This document shows positions 20,857 through 35,800 of a stretch of DNA of 64,000 nt, one piece after another. Source of the stretch: Cryptomeria japonica (lineage: Eukaryota > Streptophyta > Pinopsida > Cupressales > Cupressaceae). Every line of letters begins with the position of its first letter. The first letter of the stretch is position 1. The notes below the pieces were generated by a model. That model was not told the DNA's origin and searched no databases. It was given only the letters and a program-made list of their open reading frames with translations. A program made the translations under genes and the position numbers. The stretch lies in the NCBI RefSeq assembly GCF_030272615.1, contig NC_081414.1, positions 764,441,413 through 764,505,412 of the forward strand, given 5' to 3'.

Positions 20857-23800
20857 CTGCAGACACAAATAACAGTCACAATCACACTTTTACAACAAAC
20901 ATTTCTTTATAATGATCCAACAAAAGTTTAACATCCTCAAATGTCATATTGATTCAGAAAAGGAGCATAAATTAAAATACCCCGTGTCAAATGTTTTTGA
21001 TGTTTTAATTTTCAACTCTATTAACTCAGAAATGTGATCCTAGTGCTCAGATACAATCTTTGGTAATGAAGTAACTTTATTGTACAGAATCTTGCAGATG
21101 TATAGTCCTCCTCAACAAAAAACTAAAAAGTGTTCGGCTACAAATCTTTGGCAACATAAAATAACTTCTTGATTGTACAAAATCATACAGATGTAATAAT
21201 CCTCTTCACAAAAAATTCAAGCACATTTTGCTTGTGAGTTCATCTCCCTATGCCAAATATTTCTGTTAGTAGTTCTCCCTCAAAAACATCTAAGTATGGG
21301 TTCATCTGTCAGTAATGTATTCCCACTATTATCATAAATCTAAAACAACACTAAAATTAGAAATAGTCCATAGCATGCCGTGAGGCCTGTATTTTGGTTT
21401 TTCCCATTTTCTACAACTCTTTGCTTCTTGTTTTTTTCCAATTATTCCATCAAAACAGTATAGTATGCATTAGTTGATACACCAAAAGGAAATTTCCCGA
21501 ATCCTAGTTTTATTGTATAAAAGTTCAAAACTATCTTAACCTGATGAGTTTTTGTTATAGTGAAATAGTGTATGGAACAAAATAAAATAAAATACAAGGT
21601 GGTATTATAGACAAAAATATCACAATGCACAGAACCAGTCTTTTTTATCATAGCAGCAAAAATCTTTTGGGAAAAAATCAGCAAAGCAAAAGTAAAAGAT
21701 TTTTCCAAAAAAATGGAAAAAATAGAGTAAAAATCAGATTATCAAAACACATATAAAAAAAGATGAAAAAAGAAAAATCTACTGCATTTTTTTATAGGCA
21801 TTTTAATAGAATAAAGATATAGAGAGAAAATAAAAATGAGAGTAGGGGTCTAGGGTGGCAGCACCTAGCATGGTGGAGGAGCAACGTCTCCAATGGAATC
21901 AAGGGACAAAACCCCTTGAAGGGTTATGGGGGCAACACATCCAACGGGGTCAAGGGGCAGCCCAAATTAAAGCCTTTGAAACCACACAAATCTTCATGGG
22001 TATTGCTTTTTTCCATAACTTGACTGCTTTTAACCAAGCTTCAAGACTCATCCAAACCTTGCCAAAAATGCTTGACTTTCAGCATCTATGCTTTAGATTA
22101 CATCCTTTGAGCATAGGTCATTTTCACTTGGAATTGCATACTGTAATGTCCCCTTCTCGCACATAGTCAGTTTGGCTTCCCGTCAGCCCACTCCTGTAGG
22201 CTAAATGGAGTGAGTTAGGGAACGGTGTGGAGAACTCAAGCTTGTGATTTTACGGTGTTTCAGCAAAGTTTCTATTTTTAGCATATCCTATTTTTAGTAA
22301 GTTTGTCCACTTGGTCTCAATTTCAATTTCCTCTTGGCTTCAGAGCAAAATGTTTTCGATTTCAGTCCCTTGGTGAGTTTCCTAAGGTGAAGTGGATAAT
22401 ATTTATAATTCTCATTTAAGTGATCAAAAAGGTAAATTCAATTTATAACAAAACTGAATAGTGTCTTTATAAAGTGGCCTCCAAAAGTAATGCCTAGGTA
22501 AGGGGGGATGACTTAGTGAATAAAATGTTTTTTAAGTGGCCCAAAAGTGGACACCAAGGTGAGAGGAAAGATTTAAATGAATTTTAAAAGTTTTTAAGAC
22601 ATATTTTGAAGGAAAATATTATAATTCAAATTGGTGTTGCCCTAACTTTTCCCTCCAACTCTATATATATGAATTGTGGCTGTAATTTCTGCATTCTAAA
22701 ATTGCCAACATAAGGAAATGCTGCTGGAATGAACTTGGAGAATTCTCTTAGTGCTGGTTGAGGACAAAATCCCTCTTCAGTGGTGCAATATCCTCCGTAG
22801 CTGGTTGTAGCTTACAGATTGAGATTTCAGTATTTTGGCTTGCTGTTTGGAGATTTGGGTTTGAAGATAATGAAGATTTATGAAGTATGTTGATGTGGAT
22901 TTTCAGTTTTTGGTGTGGTTTGATCTTTTTGGGAGCATTGTTCAAGCTTTTGCGCATTTGAATGTAACTTCTCAATGCTGGTCTTCATTTTCAGAGATAT
23001 AGGTATTCACATTTCTGCTCATAACTCCATGAGTGAATTGCATATCATTCTGGGTACTGATTTATTGGATTCCTCATTTCCATATGTTATTTGCTTATTT
23101 TCGTGAAGGAATGATTTTTGGCATGAAATTGCCCCTCTAAGCTAGGGCACCTCTTCCTACCTTGGCACGTAGGAACTTTGGAGGCTTCAATCTGCACTTT
23201 TGATGTTGCTTATTCTTCCTTTTTGAGGCATTTGGGTTTGGAGAAGAGTCTCTTAAAGTTGGGAAGCATTTTGGAGTGAGTTCGAAGGTGCTTTTCAGGT
23301 TTTGGATGCTTGGAGCAGATATATTTTGCTGGTCGACATGCTGTTCACGACTTCAAATCTCCAGAAATATCACATTTCCAAGTCTGGTTATTGTAAAGCA
23401 TTAATTCTAGATTATATGTATTGATTTAAACAATTAATGGTGAACTTATTATTCAAGCTTCTTGGAATTTAGTCAGTCGTTTCTTGCAAATGTGTTCAAA
23501 ACTTCAATGTATGCCATCATTTGGTAAATGAAACCTTAAAACAAACAATCAGCAAACAATTTATGTTGGTTTCAAAACTTGCAATGAATCAAAAAAAAAA
23601 CAGGGCTGCATATTACAGCTGCTAAGGTATTGGGCATGGTCATATGGTTCTGTTGTTTGAATACTATCACTCCCTATAGAATGGAGTTTGACTTTTTCTA
23701 TTTTTGACACATTAAATTGACCTATATGCCAACCCTACAAAATGAGTTTCTTAGTGCAAATGCCGCTCTTTGAAAACTTGATGTGCAATAGAATAGTTTA

Positions 23801-26800
23801 GATGTTGAAACTTAAACATATTGATGTGCACACATATCGCATGTTTGCAGGCACGTATCTTTTAATGTGCATTAGTGGTCTGTAACGTTAACTTGATCGC
23901 ATGTACATAGTGGCATGTACATATCCACATTTAATTTTTCAAATGTACATATTCATAGGGCTGTACTAAGTTTATCCTTACTGGCTTCAAAAACGTTTCT
24001 AAATCCTTATCTCTTATGCCTAACTTACCTATATGCCTTGCTTTTTAAATGCCTTTAAACTCTAAATTTCAGAGACAATAGATAATTTATAGGTTAGTGT
24101 GGTTTTTTGGGAAACTTCATGTTGGCATGAACGAGAATTGTGATCCTTTCATTCTACTGTTAATATATTTTTAATAAATGGTAGGTACATGGTAACTACC
24201 TTATATAGTATGCCACTTACTGTCTTGCTTGAATAGGTTATTAAAGAGCACTCAGTTATACTGAGAGGGGGGGTGAATCAATTTAACAACAAACTTTTTC
24301 TTTTTAAAAACTTAATTAACTACAATAATACTTCAAAACTTAATCATCCACAGCAATAACAAACATGCAAGACCTAGCAATAAGGAACAAGAGACAAACA
24401 CACGATTTACGTGGAAATACTTGCAAGAGAAAACCACATCAAAATATTGCCTATATAGATCGTCTTACAAATTTTGTAGGCACCAACCCACAAGAGACAC
24501 CAATCCCCTCTTGAAAATTCATAGGCAGCAACCCACTAGAGACCAATCCCCACTACTAAGCACAACCCTGTTGTGACGTTTTCACACATCGCCCCATTGC
24601 AAATGGGGACCCCCACTTTTTCGCTTTTTAGGCTAGTTGTCTTAGTTTGGTAGTCTAGCTTGGCAGTAGTTTTAGCTATTAACCTTTTACTTGAGTAGTG
24701 TTGATGTGTTTTTTAGGCACAATCAAACACAGAATAAGATACCCCAAAGTATCTTATCCACTCTTGATCAAAGTCTCTCAAATGTTGAAGATTCACATAA
24801 GGATCACTTGAGATAACTCCAAGGTTCTTAATATTTCGGGTCATGACGTGTGGATAAGCACAAATTGGTTGATGTGATTGCTGGTAATCCAAGGGGACTT
24901 ACGTTGAATGATTTGAATGCTTGAATTGCTGGCACTTAGATTCTAGCTATTTGCTTGGAGAATAAAAAAGGGCAAAAGAGATGGGTTTAGGAAGACTACG
25001 CTACTCCTAAGAATGCAAGAGATGATGAATGATTAGGTGAAATTCAACTAAGCTTCGCTTCGCCATCAACGAACAACTCTACAAGACTTAAATTCTTAAT
25101 GCAATCTTCTAAGGAAATTAGATGATTTTCAAATCATTATGAAGCATAGACACCATTAATTGAATGCATATCAATGATTGAATAACAATTGAACTTAAGC
25201 TCATTCAAGTATTCCAATTGACCACACAAGGCGAATTTGCAATCAGCAAGAAGCTAGTGGTATGGATATATGAATTTCATCATTAACCATTCACAATTCC
25301 TTTCATTCATCTAATCAACATGGAAACAAATGAGAAGTAGAAACCATGTAGCTTGTTGAAATAGCACATTTCATCATATCTTCAACGAAAAGAGTATTTC
25401 CATTTACAAGCCTTAGCAACAATTTCTTCTTCTCCTAATCTATTCTAACTCCTTGCTATCTAACATCTATCAACTATTCACTATTTCTAAACTATCCACC
25501 ATTCACTATTAACCCTTACAAATGAGTAGAGTGAGCCTTTTATAGATAGCTCTTTACAATTCAAAGGCTCAAATCAATTTGAGATCAATGGCCGAGATTT
25601 TACAATAAAACCCTAAATAGGGTTTGTTACAACAAACTCTATTCTGGAAAAAGAAATAATTACAATATTTGGACACGTCTTCTCTTGAATATTTGACCAA
25701 TAGATAGTGGGGGTAGGTACATTGAAGTTTGTGTCCCCATGGGTAAGCTTGGTTCATTGAATCAAGACATGTTGACGTAGAATCCTCTGATTGATGGAAT
25801 GGTGACTAGGATGACACCTTAGTTCGCTTGCACTTGGTAGATCAACACAAAATGTTTGAGCAATATCTCTTGATACTCAACATTATTCACTTGCCCGATG
25901 TGGTGATGATGATGGGAAGCATCGATATGGTCAAGTCATTCCTCCATCTTTGCTTGCTTATCTTGCCTTGAGATAGTGGCATGATCTCTCCTCTTCACTC
26001 CTTTGACCTCCTCATGTCATCATGCTGCAGTGAGGATTCTTGAATACCCCTCGAAGTTGCATGGTGGTGTGGGTCTTGCAATTCTCCTTCTTTTATTCTT
26101 TCAAGGTATTGTTTTGCAATTTGCATTATCATCCTCTCACATCTGCAAAACAAAATAAATATGGTATCAAACACACATGATATATAACCTTTCCATGCCC
26201 TCTTAATTTGATATGATCTCTGATTTTTTTTATGTGCTGCAGGTCTGATAAGTGCATTTTTAGGGGAGATTGCTCCTTTCTATTGGTGAAGGAAGTGAGG
26301 TTCGCTGTTTTGCTTATGTGGAGAAGGAATATGCTTGCTTCAAGTGAACAAATGACTGATTTTGAATTAGCCTTTTTAGGGGTGCAAGATGTGTCTTCTT
26401 AGCCCTAGAAGTGGAATTCGCTCCAATAATGGAGTAAAGGAAGTGTACTTCGCTCCAATCAGGGAGCAACGGAAGTGAATTTAAATCACCATCTCCAGCA
26501 TCTCTTTATCAAAATCTCTATAAATCTGATCCCTTCACCTGCTCATGCCATGTCAATATGCAAGGTGGAATATAGGAAGTGCTCAAGGTTTGTCCTCCAT
26601 GTGTCAAAGTTCATTAACTCACCTTTTAGGATGCAATGGAGGGAAGTTCCCTCCTAAGGAGGAGCAAAGGAAGTCAACTTCGAATCACCATCCAACCTGC
26701 TCTTAACTGCTTTTTCATCAACTTGTCACTTTTTACCAATCATGCCTAGTCTCCATGTGCAAAAGTCATTAAATTACCCTCAATGAATGCCTTGGAGGTG

Positions 26801-29800
26801 ACTTTACTCTCATGAAGGAGCAAAGGAAAACAAGTTCGCTCAAATTGAGGAGCAATGGAAGTGACCTCTATACTTAGACAAATTCAAGGTTGCTGGTTGA
26901 GGATTAAATTCTTTGCTCGACAAAGGCAGCATATGATGATTTTAGGCTCCTTAGAAAACAATGGGAGGATTTTCGCTCCTAAGAAGGAGCAAAGGAAGTG
27001 CACTTCACTCCAAGGAAGGAGCAATGGAAGTGCATCAAAAATTCGCTCCAAACTGGGAGCAAAGGAAGCCTATTCAAGAAGGTCTGCTCCAAACCAAGAG
27101 CAATGGAAGTGGTCCTCCAAAAGTTTGCTCCAAAATGGGAGCAAAGGAAATGCCATATAGTGAAATTCGTTTCAAGACTTGGCCAATGGAAGTTGCTTCA
27201 AAATTTGGGAGCAAAGGAAGTGCATTCACATCTAAACTCTTAGAATCATCTCCTCACTTATTCATCAATTTGTCTTGGAGTTTTGCTCTCCTTGTAAGTT
27301 CGCTCCATTTGAGGAGCAAAGGCAATGAATTTCAATCTTAAGGATGAGCAATGGAAGTATTCGCTCCAAAATGCAAGCAAAGGAAATGCAAGTTCACTCC
27401 AATTGGGGAGCAAAGGAAGTTCGCTCCAAATGAGGAGCAAAGGAAACTTTCATGTACTTACCAAATTTATCCCTTGCAACTTGCCTCTCAATGAAATACA
27501 TTTAGACCTCTTGATTGACAAAGGAAACTTTGTGCAGGTAGTGAAATTTGATCCAAGGGATTCATCCATCAACTTCCTCCTTGTCTACCTTGTCCAACTT
27601 GACCTCTTTTCCATTCAATGCTTTGCCACCATGATCTTTGATCAATCAGATTGACGACTTCACATTAACCTTATGCACTCAATTTGTAAGAGATGAAATG
27701 CTACAAGACTCTAGAGCTCATCCTTGATCCTTTTGACCTTTTACACTTCCTCAACACAAAGGTTAATAGCAAAAGACTCTGCAACAACTAACAGCTAAGA
27801 AGAAAAGAGTGGGGGTCCCCATTTGCAATGGGGCGATGTGTGAAAACGTCACAACAAGTAGGTGTAGTGCCTTAGGTTGTCAAGGTCAGGGAGTGATCAA
27901 GTCGTCTCTCTCTCTCTCTAAGTTGGAATTGAGGTTTCTTTAGCTTTCAATGCCTTGGTGATAGCTATTTAAGATGATCATTTCATTTGATCATCAGCAT
28001 GTGACTTTCAAGTTCTAGGATAGGAATGTTGAGTCTAAGTGTGGAGAATTGTCGAACAAAGTGGGATGCTTGATGATGAGGTTACTTTGATGAGTGAATG
28101 GGGAACTCTTGAAATGGATTAAGTGATAGAAGCAGCAAAAGAGACAAGTCAAGTCACTTCCAGTGACACCCTAAAAGTCCTACCAGCTTCTTCAAGTCAC
28201 TTCCAGTGACCCTCCAAAAGTCCGATCAGCTTACAAGACTTCCAAATGGTTGTCATAAGCCCGATCAGAAAGAACATGTCCTTATACTTGGTGAGTTGAA
28301 CGTTGATGGAGGTGAATACTTGATGTTTTGAAGGAAGATATTGCTTGAGGTTGGTGAAGTTTGCTGAGTTTGAGTGAAAGCACATTGAAATGTTCATTGA
28401 GCAAGTGATATTGACTCTTTGGAGTCACTTCCAGTAACCCTTCAAATCCACGACCAAGCATGAACATTTCCACTTGAGGGTGAAAGGTCTGACCATTTGC
28501 TAACACTTCCAATTGAGGCTGAAAAGTCCGACTAGCTGATGGAGACTTCTAGTTGAGGATCAAATCCATGACCAGCTCTTCCACTTGACACTCAAAACCC
28601 CGCCCAAAGACATGAATGATGTTTATGCTACTAGGAGATCAGTGATTTCACTGTTTAAACCTGCAAGTGACAAAAAATGATGAAGAGATGCAAATAAATA
28701 TGGAGGAAGATGTCACTTCCAGTTGGGGGTGAATCCACGACATCTTATAGCCACTTTCAGTAGCACCCAAATTCCACGACTTCCTTGCTTCATTTGCAGT
28801 AAGGGGTGAAAACCCCGACCTGCTATATGTCACTTCCAGTGCCACATGAAAACCCTGACCTGCTTATGGTCACTGTCCGTGACACTTCAAAACCCTGACC
28901 TACTCCAAGTGACTTCCAGTAGGAGCCTAAAAGTCCGACCAAGCAGTAAAACTTCAAATGGGGGTCAAAAAGCCCGACCACCTAGAGTTAGTGTCAATGC
29001 CTCTCCAAATCCACGCCCAGGAGCAGAAATCAGTCCTCATTTCTAGATTAAGCACTTGATTATTTAGGTGTTTCTCATGATGTTTGATACAAGGTATTGT
29101 GGCTAGTCTTCCAGGTTTGACACAAGGAGCTCACGAAGAGGTAAAATCTCAGACTCAGAGCAAGGAATTAGATCAGACCAGCGAAGGATGAGATCAGAAA
29201 TCAGAGCTCAAAGAGTATTGTTCTCAAAGATTGAAGTCTTAAATAATTTATGTTTGCTTTTCAGGTTCAAGGTTCGATGCGAGTCAACATTAGAAGAAGC
29301 TAGTCCACAAAAGGAGCAAAGATCAAGACAAAGGTCTTCACAAGGCAAAGGTGGATCAGCATTTGAGAAATATGCAACATCAAGACAGGGAACACACTAC
29401 AAAGATGTAGAAAGAGCAAACGCAAGTGGAGGAATCATGTTTCAAGGATGAATAATCAATACCTTCAAGGAGGCCATTGAATGAAGGATGAAAATACAGC
29501 GATGAGCATGCAAGATCAGGAGCCAGGATATTCAAAGACATCATATTGATGATGAGGAAAATGTTTATAATCTTGAATTCCCTTTGGAAATCCAAGAGTC
29601 ATTGCTAGTACTTCAGGTGAAGGACTTCAAAGTGAAGGAGATTCGTGATCAGATATCATCAAGAAGTCAGCCAGTAGGAAGGCAAGTTGATCAAGACAGA
29701 TTAATCAAAGCAATTTAGGCAAGCAAGGGTAAAGGGTTGACCAAGATGATGCTTCCCCATCATCATCACACCAAGCTTGAAGATGTTGAGCATCAAGAGA

Positions 29801-32800
29801 TATTGGTCAACTATTTACACGTGATGAGGTACCAAATCTATGGAGTGAATTGAGGTGGCATCCTCATCCAAGTTCAATGTATTTGACTCATTCAATGAAG
29901 GCACAAAATTCAAGATACCTAACCTCATTTTCTATTGGTTCACATTCAATGTGGAACATATGTCAAATCAAATGTAATTTTCTAATCGGCCGAAAAGGAG
30001 TTTGTTGTAACAAACACTAATTAGGGTTTTCTATCTTTCAATCTCGCCCATTGATTTGAGAATCAATCTGAGCCATTGAATTGTATTGAGAGCACTACAA
30101 AAGGCTCAAATCTCTCATTTGTAAAGGTGAATAGTTCAGAAATAGTCAATAGTTAATAAATCAATAACAAGTAGCAAGCAGTTAGTAGTTAGGAGTAGAG
30201 TACAAGGCAGAATTTGTTGCCAAGGTTGTAAATAAACATCCTTTTCATTGAATTTATGGTGGAATGTGTTGTTTTTTCTACATAATTGCATGGTTTCTTG
30301 TTATATCCTCATGATAGATGGTGTTGATTAGATGGATGGAAGCTATTGTGGATGATTAATGGTGAATTTTTTATGTTCATACTACTAGTATTTTGCTGAT
30401 TGTTAAGTATCTCGCGTGGTCAACTGAACTCTTTATAAGCTTAACTTCAATTGCTACTCACCCATTGATATGCATCCTCTTGATAGTGTTTATGTCGTTG
30501 GTGGTTTGAATATCATACGACTACCTTAGAAGGTCAAACTAAACTTTGTGGAGTTGTTGCTTTGCCTTGCATTCCTTGTGAATTTCCATGTTCCATTAGC
30601 ATTCAAACATTCAAGTATCAATGTAAGTCCCCCTTGTGATTCCAAAAAATCACATCACAATCACCGAGTCTATCCATGTATAAGGTCAAGACCTGACTAT
30701 TAGAACCTTGGAGTCATCCCATTTGATCACATAGTTTAGCACTTGGGAGGATTTTGTTCAAGAGAGGATAAGATACTTAGTATATTATTTTGTGTTTGAA
30801 GGTGTCATAAAAAACACATCAACACAACCCAACAAGAGACACCAACTTCCAAACATGTAAGTTCCACCTTTAGCATGTTGCTTCTTCAACAGATGATGGA
30901 GATATTTCTTTTTTCTAATCAGATTACATTTCCTTTACAATTCTGCCCTAATATCAGCTCACCAATTTGCAATATTTCTGCTCATAGATCTGTAACAGAC
31001 TCTTTAAAATTTCTGCTCATAGATCTGCAATATACTCTATAAAATTTCTGCTCATAAATCTGCAATATACACTTTTATATCTGCTCCAAAACACTAGATT
31101 ATGTTCAAAAGAAAAAAAACCAATTGAAAGGATAAATACAATTTATTATAGCAGACAACAGGTAAACATTATCATCGTGGGAATAATAACCACAAGCTAG
31201 AGAGGGCCCAGAGGTATGACATTGAAATCATCACAATCAAATAACCTCTCAAAGCTTAGGAGGTGCAAGATAATTGATCTCAATACATTGTTAAGATCTA
31301 AACTCTCTAAGTTCATTTAAAAATCAATATTAATCTTCATGGGAATGAAGTGAGATGGGATTTCTGAGCAGCACCAAAAGGGTGGGAGTAGGTTTGAGGA
31401 AACATCAATAAAGTGAAGAAACAAACTTGTTTTAGTAATACCGACACCACCGTCTAAGGAGAAACATTGGAGCAACTTAATCTTAAGAACTGGGAAATAA
31501 ATAAGATCATCTAATCTCCAGCGGAAGCTGAACCATCAAGGAACTTGCATCTGTGAGAATATAGTATGCCTTAATACACTCTCAAGAGAAAAAGGTTGGG
31601 TCAAAAATTTAAGTTGGACAATGCACTAAAGTAACTGTTTGTTTAGAATAGATCATATATTTGAGCACACTAGTTCCTCCTTTTCAATGTGTGCCTGATC
31701 AAAAGGAAGATAGCACAAGTCCTTGACTTGTGGAACAATTTTAAAGACTGTGATGACAAGATCTAACTCCAAAAGGATATCCTTGAAAAGCTTATCAAAA
31801 CCATCATTACTTTATAATTAAAAAAATGAGCAAGAGAGTCCAATGCATTGTCTTTGCAGCCAATCATATATGCAAACTTTACCAAAAAGTCAGTGTTCAA
31901 TGCATCTTGTGACAATTAGACAAATAAGCAGAATGAATGTATCAGCATTAAATTGAAATAAGCATTATAAGTACATGAACTCCAGCACAATCACCCAAGT
32001 CAAAACCAAAAAGTCTGCATTGTAATGATACCATGTCTTTGCTCGCTTCTGTACAATTGCAATAGTTGAAAGCAAGTGCTCCCCAACCATTATTGTAATT
32101 AATGTGCCCAATTCATTATTACAATGCATGAGAAGACTTGATTCTGATATTAATAAACCTAATTCAAAACATTATTTCAATAACAGTGAGCTTTCCATGT
32201 ACTGTTACTGAATTTCTCAAACATAAAATTATGCATTTATGAAAGTAAACTTGATGGAAGTTTTACATACCAATTAAGAAATGCTCTTCCACGAACTACA
32301 ATTTCTTCTATTTTTTCTCTAACATCTGGCTTCCACAAAACATCTTCATCTGTTTCTACCTGCATAAAGAAAACAATTATAAAGGTTGTAGATTTCAGCT
32401 CTAGAGGTTCCATTAAAATGTATCAAGTAGAAGCATTCTGTAATTAATTCCAAAGGCCAGAAAATGCAGTCAATGAAAGGAGATGAAAAACAAGTAGCCT
32501 TCAAAGCACCTTAAAGAAAAGAACAAAAAGAGATTAAAACAAATCAAGGCAACTATTTAAAAACTTACCATAGAAAAATCAATGGCAGGGAATAGATGCA
32601 GATATTCACTGATGCTTCTCCTCTTATCACATGGATGTACTCCCTGGTACAAACCAAAATATAATTTAATCTACATAGAAAATATAAATAAAGGCATATG
32701 AAAATAAGAATGATGACAGAAATGCACTACTCCCAAATTATGTGATTCTCATAGGCATCAAAAACTGAGAGAGAGGAACTAAAAAGAAAGAAAAGAACAT

Positions 32801-35800
32801 GAGATAACTTACAAGCACCCCACATGTAGTTAGGATGAATTGTTGAATATGTATGAAACAAGAAAATTTATGGTTTGCAGAAAAAGAAAACATCTTAAAT
32901 ACGACATCAAAAGAGATCTCCACATCACAGTGGATGTCTTACCAGAGACTGTAATGCTTCCGCCCTCTACTGTATAACATTTATTTTACCATTATTCACT
33001 TCAAAACTGGTCAATTTATAATCCAATACAAACAGTGGGCCAGTAGAGTACTTGTCATATTCTAGGTAAACTATAACAGCAATATTCTAATTTCTGAAAA
33101 TCTAATGCAAAACAGCTTTCCACACGACAAAGAAAGTAACTTTATAGACAAGTCAGCTTGTTTTCTTAACTGACATTAGATCTTCATGGTGTTAAGACTG
33201 CAAAGCTACTAGTAGCTTCCTATTTTATTCCTGGTGAAGTTCTTTTAAGCTCCAAAATTAAAATCATTTATGAATTCATCACAAAATATTATACTATAGC
33301 AACAACAGACTACCACAGCAATTATATAGCATCATGCAAACTTTTAACAGTCTCCCCCTACTCACCAAATGTTCCCGACACCATTCAACAGCAACAAAAG
33401 GTGGGCAATTTGAACTTGAAATTGCATCTTGACTGCTCTTGCCGGTACCAGCCACCATTAGTGGAGGAGATGAATCCCCATCAATATAGCCCCCACCACC
33501 AAAAACACCCACTGCTGTCTGCATAGTCCTGGGATGACAATTGTGATGTTCAACATCAGATTTCAAGTAAACATTGAATGAGGTTAGGTACTAAATACAA
33601 TGTGGTGTCAAATATTCTCAGATAGATTCAAGATTTTTTATTTGCTCTTTTGCCTAGTAGGCTGCACAATTGTACATCTTTGTGAAACTTTGCTTCAAAC
33701 TTGAATGAAACTGGTTAAATGTCAGTTCCATATCTTGTCACTAAACATCCAATTGATTACAAAAGATGAGAGAGAATAAGTTGCCATTGATATGTGCCAA
33801 TTATTTCAATACCTCATCAAAGGAGAAGTCACAACCAACTCAATCCGAGAAGCAATTCCATTATTTCCAATATGCTTGCGAAGATTGCTAACCTGTCAGG
33901 CATGTTAACTTTGTTTTAATCTATTTTTTGGCAAATATGGTACCGAATAAAATTTACTCCAATAGAAGAAATAAAAATAGGATGGTTTATGCCACACCGA
34001 AGAGCATGCTTAGTGAAAGTAAAATAATTGTCATAAAATAAAAGTTGTTAATGGGAAACTATAACATAAGAGAGTGAAAATAAGAGCTCATATCTTCGAT
34101 AATTCATAATTATTTTGACCCAGGTTTGTATATTGTATTGTAAACATAAAACAAGTACAGATTTCAGAAATGTAATCCAGAAATAGATTTTGTTTGCCTT
34201 GGAAATTCTCTAAACTATAGCCAAGAAGCAGATAATGTGTTCTTGTATCAAATTATGAAGTCTTGTCAGTGGGTAACTAATATGACTACATCAAGATGCT
34301 AAAAAGAAACTTGATGGGTCCATAAATTTGTACAAGCATTAAAGCTATTATGTAACTCTAAAATATCAGAAGGATTGATATTTGTGTGGTTTCAACATTA
34401 AGCAGACTAATTATCATTGATACATCAGAAATTAAAGAGATCATGCAAGATACTAAAAAGAATGTAAATACCTGCTCCCATCCTAATGGAGTAAGGCTAG
34501 CATCAAGAAATTCGGGGGACATATATGCCTCAAAATCCTTCTCTCCTGCCACATTGTGATAACCCTGCCCATGCCTCACCTAGATAAATTTTGAACAAGC
34601 TAATTCATATTAATTCATAAAAGAAAGATCCATAAATGTCCACTAGTATGCAACAAGACCACATGAAATTCAAATAAGGAAAGTACATCCAGTTGAGTGA
34701 AAAAAATAATTATCAGCCTTTTGATGTTCATAATATCATATAAAAAGAAAAGATGAAAAAACAAATAAATAAGACATAGCAGTTGCAGAATTTTAGGAGA
34801 AAAGACACAAATAAACACATAAATAATGCATAATAGGTGCAGAATTTTTCAAAAAGAAAAACATATAAAGTATAAACATATAAATAAGATATACCAGGTG
34901 CAGAATTTTGCAACGGTGCAAAGGATATAAACCTGAGTCGGGAGTTCCAGCCATATCTGGAGACAACAATGACCAATAAAATGATAAAATATTTAGATTT
35001 TCGAAAAACATTTGGAAAAAACAAATCTTAATATAAATTTCCTTTTAGCTGATCAAAAAACTGTCAATTCAGAAAATAAACATTACAAAGAAAACCCTAT
35101 TATGCATTGCTACTTGAAAAGTAGCAATTTGTCTCCATTTAAACTTTTCAATTTACCATAATTTATTTGTCAGTTCTATCAGAAATAATTTATAACCAGT
35201 ATCATGGACACGTTAATTTTATTTTATTTAAGAGTTATTTTGTTTATTGAAAAGAGTTATTTTATTTTATTTGCTTAAGAGTTATTTTATTTCACTTTAG
35301 AACTATTTAAGAATTATTTTATTTTATTTACATTGTTTAATTTTATTTGAAGAGCTCTCTCTAATGTCATTTTATTTATTTTAGGAGTTATAGTTTTAGT
35401 GTTTCTAAAAATATGTCTACAGTGTGTTGATTTTTATAGTTCTTTTATTTACTTTAGAGTTATTTTATTTTTCTTTAAAATTGCTCAAAAATTAGATTAT
35501 TTTATTTACATGAGTTGTTTTTATTTAAAGAATATTTATACTCTACTTTAAAACTATTTAAGAATTGCTTTATTTTATTTATATTGTTTGCATTATTTTT
35601 TATTTGAAGAGCTTTTTTTTTTGGTCAGGGGTATCCCCGCAACCCAGCCCAGCACCCAACCAAGGGGCGAGCTGAGGCGAGACTAATCCCCTGCAGGTTA
35701 GATCCACAGCCTGAAGCAGTTCCCCCTCTTAAGCCTGGGAGGGGAGTCGAACCGGAATTTGAAGAGCTATTTTTATTTACTGAAGAGTTTTTTTATTTTA

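Larger units (their letters stand above)
24699..27856 (-). mobile_element. Giant solo LTR 3 (3,158 bp)
   Basis: Plus-strand limits TGTTGATGTG and CGTCACAACA between AGTAG duplications; minus orientation. On its own strand: U3 start with GGTCCCCATTTGCAATGGGG (reverse sense), U3 satellite, telo-box variant at 25609-25624, TATAAAAG at 25537-25544, R/U5 and the conserved U5 end. It lies only 130 bp inside LTR 4, in opposite orientation. Short ORFs at 26855-27341 are artefacts of the repeat array. Confidence 0.93.
24569..30824 (+). mobile_element. Giant solo LTR 4, itself split by LTR 3
   Basis: Starts TGTTGTGACG at 24569 and ends ACACATCAACA at 30824, flanked by CAACCC (24563-24568 and 30825-30830). 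Without the inserted LTR 3 it is about 3,093 bp. U3 start palindrome CCCCATTGCAAATGGGG, U3 satellite at 28140-29010, a partly decayed telo-box at 30013-30028 (AACACTAATTAGGGTT), a weak TATA-like ACTACAAAAGG near 30095, then CTCATTTGTAAAGG and the R/U5 phrase TTGTTGCCAAGGTTG. No coding region. Older than LTR 3 by nesting. Confidence 0.9.
24245..31100. mobile_element. Older repeat hosting nested LTRs 4 and 3 (boundaries uncertain)
   Basis: 24245-24568 (ACTGAGAGGGGGGGTGAATC, CACGATTTACGTGGAAA, repeated CAACCCAC..AGAGACCAATCCCC phrases) continues at 30825 with CAACCCAACAAGAGACACCA. The two flanks are parts of one older repeat split by LTR 4. The style resembles Copia-type LTRs of conifers. The ends were not determined. 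Confidence 0.4.

Noticed and set aside
26855-27341. Overlapping ORFs of up to 126 codons in the LTR 3 array
   Set aside because: Artefacts of the GGAGCAAAGGAAGT repeat; the repetitive products differ in every frame.
24569-27856. A DNA transposon with 45 bp terminal inverted repeats from 24569 to 27856
   Set aside because: The two inverted ends belong to two different LTRs of one family: the 24569 end pairs with 30824 (CAACCC) and the 27856 end pairs with 24699 (AGTAG).
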